Origin: an uncultured Eubacterium sp.
GTDB lineage: Bacteria > Bacillota > Clostridia > Lachnospirales > Lachnospiraceae
Direction of reading: 5' to 3'
Assembly (NCBI GenBank): GCA_910586445.1
Contig: CAJUHV010000048.1
Coordinates: 2,731 to 30,190, forward strand
DNA length: 27,460 nt
Part shown: positions 24,779 through 27,460 of the stretch, in pieces
How the letters are laid out: every line of letters begins with the position of its first letter
Numbering within the stretch: position 1 is the stretch's first letter
Notes under the pieces: model-generated
Databases searched by the model: none
Told to the model about the DNA's origin: nothing
The model's input: the letters and a program-made list of their open reading frames with translations, nothing else
Made by a program: the position numbers and the translations under genes

Positions 24779-26206
24779 TTACAATGGCTCAAAACGCAAT
24801 TCAGTATTGGAACCAGTAGAGATCATTTCTTTATAGTCTTTTAATTTAGACGCAGGCACTTTCACCCTGATTATTTTATTTTTCATCGCACCAAGACGAT
24901 AATAACCACCGAGATCATCTGGCCTTTTTAATTTTTTTGATTTTATCGTTATACTTTTTATTTTTGTGCCATAAAAACAATACGGTGCAAGCCGCTCTAC
25001 ATTTTCAGGAATGACAATATCTTCTAACCCACTATCGGCAAAAACAAATCCAGGCGTCATTGCAAGAGAAAGAGAATCATAAGACTGGTATCCAAGCACT
25101 TTTAAGCTAGATGGCAGTTGAATGGTTTTTAGTTTTTTGCAGCCATCAAAAGTGTGATCTCTGATCATGGTTAGACCAGATGGGAGTTCAACCTTGCTTA
25201 ACTTTTCGCAGTCTTGAAACGTCCCCTCCTCAATCTTTTTAATACCCGCCGGGATTTTGATGTGTTCTAAGCTGCTACATCCCCTAAAAGCATTTTTGCC
25301 AATTTTTTTAACATCCGCTGGGATTTTGATGCGTTCTAAGTTACGGCACTTTCCAAAAGCACCCTCGCCTATTTCCTTAACGCTAGACGGAACATCAATC
25401 TCCTCCAGACTGTAACACCCGAAAAAAGCTCCCTCCCCTATCTTTTCTACATTTCCCTGCATCTCTACATATTTAAGTTGCTCACAATCTGACAAACCCC
25501 TTATCGTCTTTACCCCCGCAGGTATTACTACCTGCTCCATGCTGCAATCCTTAAACGCACCATTTCCGATGTTTTTTACTGACTGCGGAAGATTAAGCTC
25601 TTTTAGATTGCAGCGGGAAAAGGCTTGGTCTCCAATTGAAACAAGATTTTCCGGAAAGTCTATATACTCTAATTTTTTACAATCATAAAAGGCCCTGTAT
25701 TCAATACTTGTTAGACATTCCGGCAGCGTTACGTCTGTTAATGCTACACAAAACTCAAAAGTATTTTTTTCAATCTTATCAAGGCCAGATGGTAATATAA
25801 CGCTCTTTAACTTTTTACATTCCGAAAACGCTTGATGAGCAATAGATGTCACACTTTCTGGAATAACTACATGTTTAACGCTCTTCATTTCAGCAAAAGC
25901 CCTATAGCCAATTGCAACCACCGGTTTCCCGTCCACTATATCTGGGATTTTGACAACGCTCTTTTCCCCATTATAGCGATATAGCTCTAATGTCTTGCCG
26001 CCTTTTAACGGCCTAAAATTGAGTCCTTCTTCTTCATTTTCTTCTTCAGCAATATTCTCATCTTTCCAATTGTCTTCGATCCCGTCATCCACTGCAGCTG
26101 TTTCTTCCGCAATTACCTGTTTGCAGCAGATGCCGCTTTGCACCAGCGCTGCTGTAAGCAAAAGCAGCAATCGTATTTTCTTTCCAGTTCTCATTGTATT
26201 TTTCAT
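24779..26206 (-). CDS. BspA-like leucine-rich-repeat exported protein
   Basis: A 475-residue paralogue of the 23294-24709 product. It has a signal peptide (KKIRLLLLLTAALVQSG) with possible cleavage near VIA/EE; the two cysteines there do not form a good lipobox. An acidic stretch (residues about 35-60) precedes about fourteen LRR_5 repeats ending near residue 400. The C-terminal module KVPASKLKDYKE is shared almost exactly with its neighbour. One repeat is shortened (around GLSDCEQLKYVEM). There is no sortase signal or other anchor. GGGAGG lies 11 bases before the ATG. It is the first gene behind the promoter at 26363-26390, whose transcript begins with two dyads. A surface or secreted role is inferred from the family. 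Confidence 0.88.
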   Translation of the reverse strand: MKNTMRTGKKIRLLLLLTAALVQSGICCKQVIAEETAAVDDGIEDNWKDENIAEEENEEEGLNFRPLKGGKTLELYRYNGEKSVVKIPDIVDGKPVVAIGYRAFAEMKSVKHVVIPESVTSIAHQAFSECKKLKSVILPSGLDKIEKNTFEFCVALTDVTLPECLTSIEYRAFYDCKKLEYIDFPENLVSIGDQAFSRCNLKELNLPQSVKNIGNGAFKDCSMEQVVIPAGVKTIRGLSDCEQLKYVEMQGNVEKIGEGAFFGCYSLEEIDVPSSVKEIGEGAFGKCRNLERIKIPADVKKIGKNAFRGCSSLEHIKIPAGIKKIEEGTFQDCEKLSKVELPSGLTMIRDHTFDGCKKLKTIQLPSSLKVLGYQSYDSLSLAMTPGFVFADSGLEDIVIPENVERLAPYCFYGTKIKSITIKSKKLKRPDDLGGYYRLGAMKNKIIRVKVPASKLKDYKEMISTGSNTELRFEPL

Positions 26207-26305
26207 ACCACTTATATCCTCCCTGTTATTGTCAAGTAATTTTCCTTAAAAAATCAAGGAATTTGTTACAATTCATCTTGGATACCTATCTGTTCAGTAA
26301 GATTT

Positions 26306-26358
26306 TTACTAACCCGCTAGGTCAGTAATCTTATTTTACTAACCCGCTAGGTCAGTAA
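26306..26358. promoter_or_regulatory. Two tandem 23-bp dyads, 30 bp apart, at the start of the LRR transcript
   Basis: Dyads at 26306-26328 and 26336-26358 each have arms TTACTAACC and GGTCAGTAA around CGCTA; the arms differ at one position, which is a G-U wobble in the minus-strand RNA. They belong to a 30-bp direct repeat (26308-26337 and 26338-26367). Half-sites flank them: GTTCAGTAA at 26292-26300 and TTACT at 26366-26370. Spacing of 30 bp is near three helical turns, and the predicted transcript start (about 26356) lies in the first dyad, fitting an operator pair or 5' hairpins. Confidence 0.6.
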
Positions 26359-26362
26359 TCTT

Positions 26363-26390
26363 ATTTTACTCCAAGATATCTTTTTATCAA
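26363..26390 (-). promoter_or_regulatory. Sigma-A promoter for the two LRR genes
   Basis: Minus-strand -35 TTGATA (26385-26390) and -10 TAAAAT (26363-26368), five of six matches each, with 16 bp between. The leader of about 150 bases carries the two dyads. From 26207 to 26305 and from 26391 to 26551 no gene was seen. Confidence 0.6.
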
Positions 26391-26551
26391 CCACCTTCCT
26401 TCGAATTTCTATATTTGAATCATACAGGAAACTCCATACATTTCTCTCGTTCAGCCCTCCCATAAAAGTCTCCTTATTCGTCTGGATTTAAATTTTCCAA
26501 CGTTGTTTATTATACCATTATATTGTATAGTATTCAAGAGTTAGTCGTCTA

Positions 26552-26990
26552 TTGATCAGAGCAGCAGCATTTACTTTGACTCTCCTGATATGGAGGAATT
26601 CGGCTAAAGCCGCAAAAAATATCTTGCGGAATTTCTTGAACTTCCGGCCCGGCATACCTGACAGCGACACATTCAGAAGAGTGTTTGAGAAACTTAACCT
26701 GTCTGAACTTTCATCATACATGACAAACTGGCTGTCTATGGCACACCAAAAGCGCAGTGTAGTGGCAGTCGATGAAAAAACGATATGCGGCAGCAGAAAT
26801 ACGCAGCATAAAGCATATCATGTCATAAGTGCATTTGCTGCAGAAAGCCGGATTACTTTGGGGAGCTGGCAGTAGAGGAAAACGTATGAAATTACAGCAG
26901 TTCCCAAACTGCTTGATCTCATAGATGTGGAAGGGCGGTTGTAACGGCAGATGCAGTGAGCTGCCAGAAAAAGATTGTAGAAAAATAACA
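26552..26990 (+). pseudogene. Decayed ISAs1-family transposase
   Basis: Remains of a DDE transposase of the ISAs1 (H-repeat) family. The best segment, about 26645-26875, reads GIPDSDTFRRVFEKLNLSELS, then VVAVDEKTICGS with the first catalytic Asp and HVISAFAAESRITLG. It ends in a TAG. The homology continues in other frames: LGELAVEEN, then EITAVPKLLDLIDVEG (from 26888) and VTADAVSCQKKIVEK (from 26941) with the second Asp. Upstream, an MEEFG then SRKKYLAEFLELPA frame (from 26590) is broken by a stop and a frameshift at the GCCCGG. At least three frameshifts and several stops rule out function. Terminal inverted repeats were not found. Complete family members have about 370 residues; about 150 are traceable. 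Confidence 0.8.
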
Positions 26991-27004
26991 GGGGCACAGG
27001 CACA

Positions 27005-27460
27005 TTATGGGCGTATCAGCAAAAAAAGACTGATGTTTAAAACTGCCCTTGAACCTGAGTTGTTTATATAAATTTTGTTCTCGCTTGAAAAGTGAATGCT
27101 GTTGCCCTGTTCAACAGCAAGGCTATCATTTATAAAAGTTGTAAAGTCGTGTATAATTAAATACTTAGGAAAACACTATATTCTATCTTTGTATGACTTT
27201 AAAATATAATCCACACTTTCATCCAGCTAGAGGACTATAGCATATTTAGACAATATATTTAAAATAATTTTCAAATTGTCTTTATCAGCAAAATCACTAT
27301 CATATATAAATAAGACTTCTTTTATCCCCGTCCCTAAGATTTTTGCCTTTAAAGGAAAAATGTTTAATGCATAAACGATCTAATTGATAATCGAACGAAA
27401 TTTCGTCGAGACTATGAAGAAAAGTCTGTAAATAAGATCTTCTATGATAATGACAGGTGA
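27005..27460 (-). pseudogene. Decayed gene of unknown family, cut by the right edge
   Basis: From the window end the minus strand is open for about 51 codons in one frame (SYLQTFLHSLDEISFDYQ, then KHFSFKGKNLRDGDKRSLIYI) up to a TGA at about 27300. There the coding character moves to the next frame (IYDSDFADKDNLKIILNILSKYAI) and continues, broken by only two TAG codons, to a TAA at 27005-27007. The switch falls in a TATATA tract (27301-27310): restoring one TA dinucleotide joins the two frames as IYIYDSDF. Downstream parts read LDESVDYILKSYKDR and PKYLIIHDFTTFINDSLAVEQGNSIHFSSENKIYINNSG. No family was recognised. Its AT-rich composition is like the left-end genes and unlike the central block. 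The end of the gene near the transposase remnant is not well defined. No other gene was seen between 27010 and 27460. Confidence 0.55.

Noticed and set aside
26306..26367. CRISPR array
   Set aside because: Only two directly adjoining copies with no spacers and no cas genes.
1..27460. T-box or other amino-acid riboswitch before leuB, ilvB or serC
   Set aside because: No TGGNACC-type T-box sequence or other known aptamer core was seen in the leaders.

Overview
The window looks like chromosome from a low-to-moderate GC Firmicute, most likely a gut-type member of the Clostridia close to Lachnospiraceae. The grounds are strong AGGAGG-type ribosome binding sites, sigma-A promoters, the neighbourhood polA / coaE / FtsA-like ATPase / WalJ-type hydrolase, an archaeal-type IMP cyclohydrolase (PurO), a UPF0210 plus ACT-domain pair, and two BspA-like leucine-rich-repeat exported proteins. 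The genus is inference.

Layout: (1) 1-1820, plus strand, AT-rich: the 3' end of a coiled-coil gene built on 21-bp repeats, then three small genes (GPP34-like protein, stand-alone MerR-type DNA-binding protein, LexA-like winged-helix protein) closed by a strong terminator. (2) 1958-9328, minus strand: amino-acid biosynthesis, transcribed leuB - ilvD - ilvB - serC - serA (leucine, branched-chain and serine pathways), with a good promoter before leuB, a 2 x 40-bp hairpin repeat in front of ilvB and a five-unit array of about 45 bp between serC and serA. (3) 9547-15931, minus strand: yajC, tgt, purO, a CgeB-like glycosyltransferase, UPF0210, an ACT-domain protein and a WalJ-like metallo-hydrolase. 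(4) 15980-22682, minus strand: a hotdog thioesterase, polA, and one reading frame joining coaE to an FtsA-like ATPase, read from a strong promoter at 22760-22788. (5) 23294-26206, minus strand: two adjacent leucine-rich-repeat exported proteins, with a terminator after them and a promoter plus two tandem 23-bp dyads before them. (6) 26552-27460: a decayed ISAs1-family transposase and, on the opposite strand, a second decayed gene cut by the window edge.

How the parts work together: regions 2 to 4 are housekeeping (amino acids, queuosine tRNA modification, protein export, purine synthesis, CoA synthesis and DNA repair). The ends and the leucine-rich-repeat block are accessory. The points most worth a second look are the in-frame coaE/FtsA-like fusion with a preserved internal ribosome binding site, the paired dyads at the start of the leucine-rich-repeat transcript, the terminator-like repeat array between serC and serA, the hairpin repeats directly after the ilvB -10 element, and the right-edge pseudogene whose frame is restored by adding back one TA dinucleotide. 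No tRNA, rRNA, CRISPR array or T-box leader was seen.
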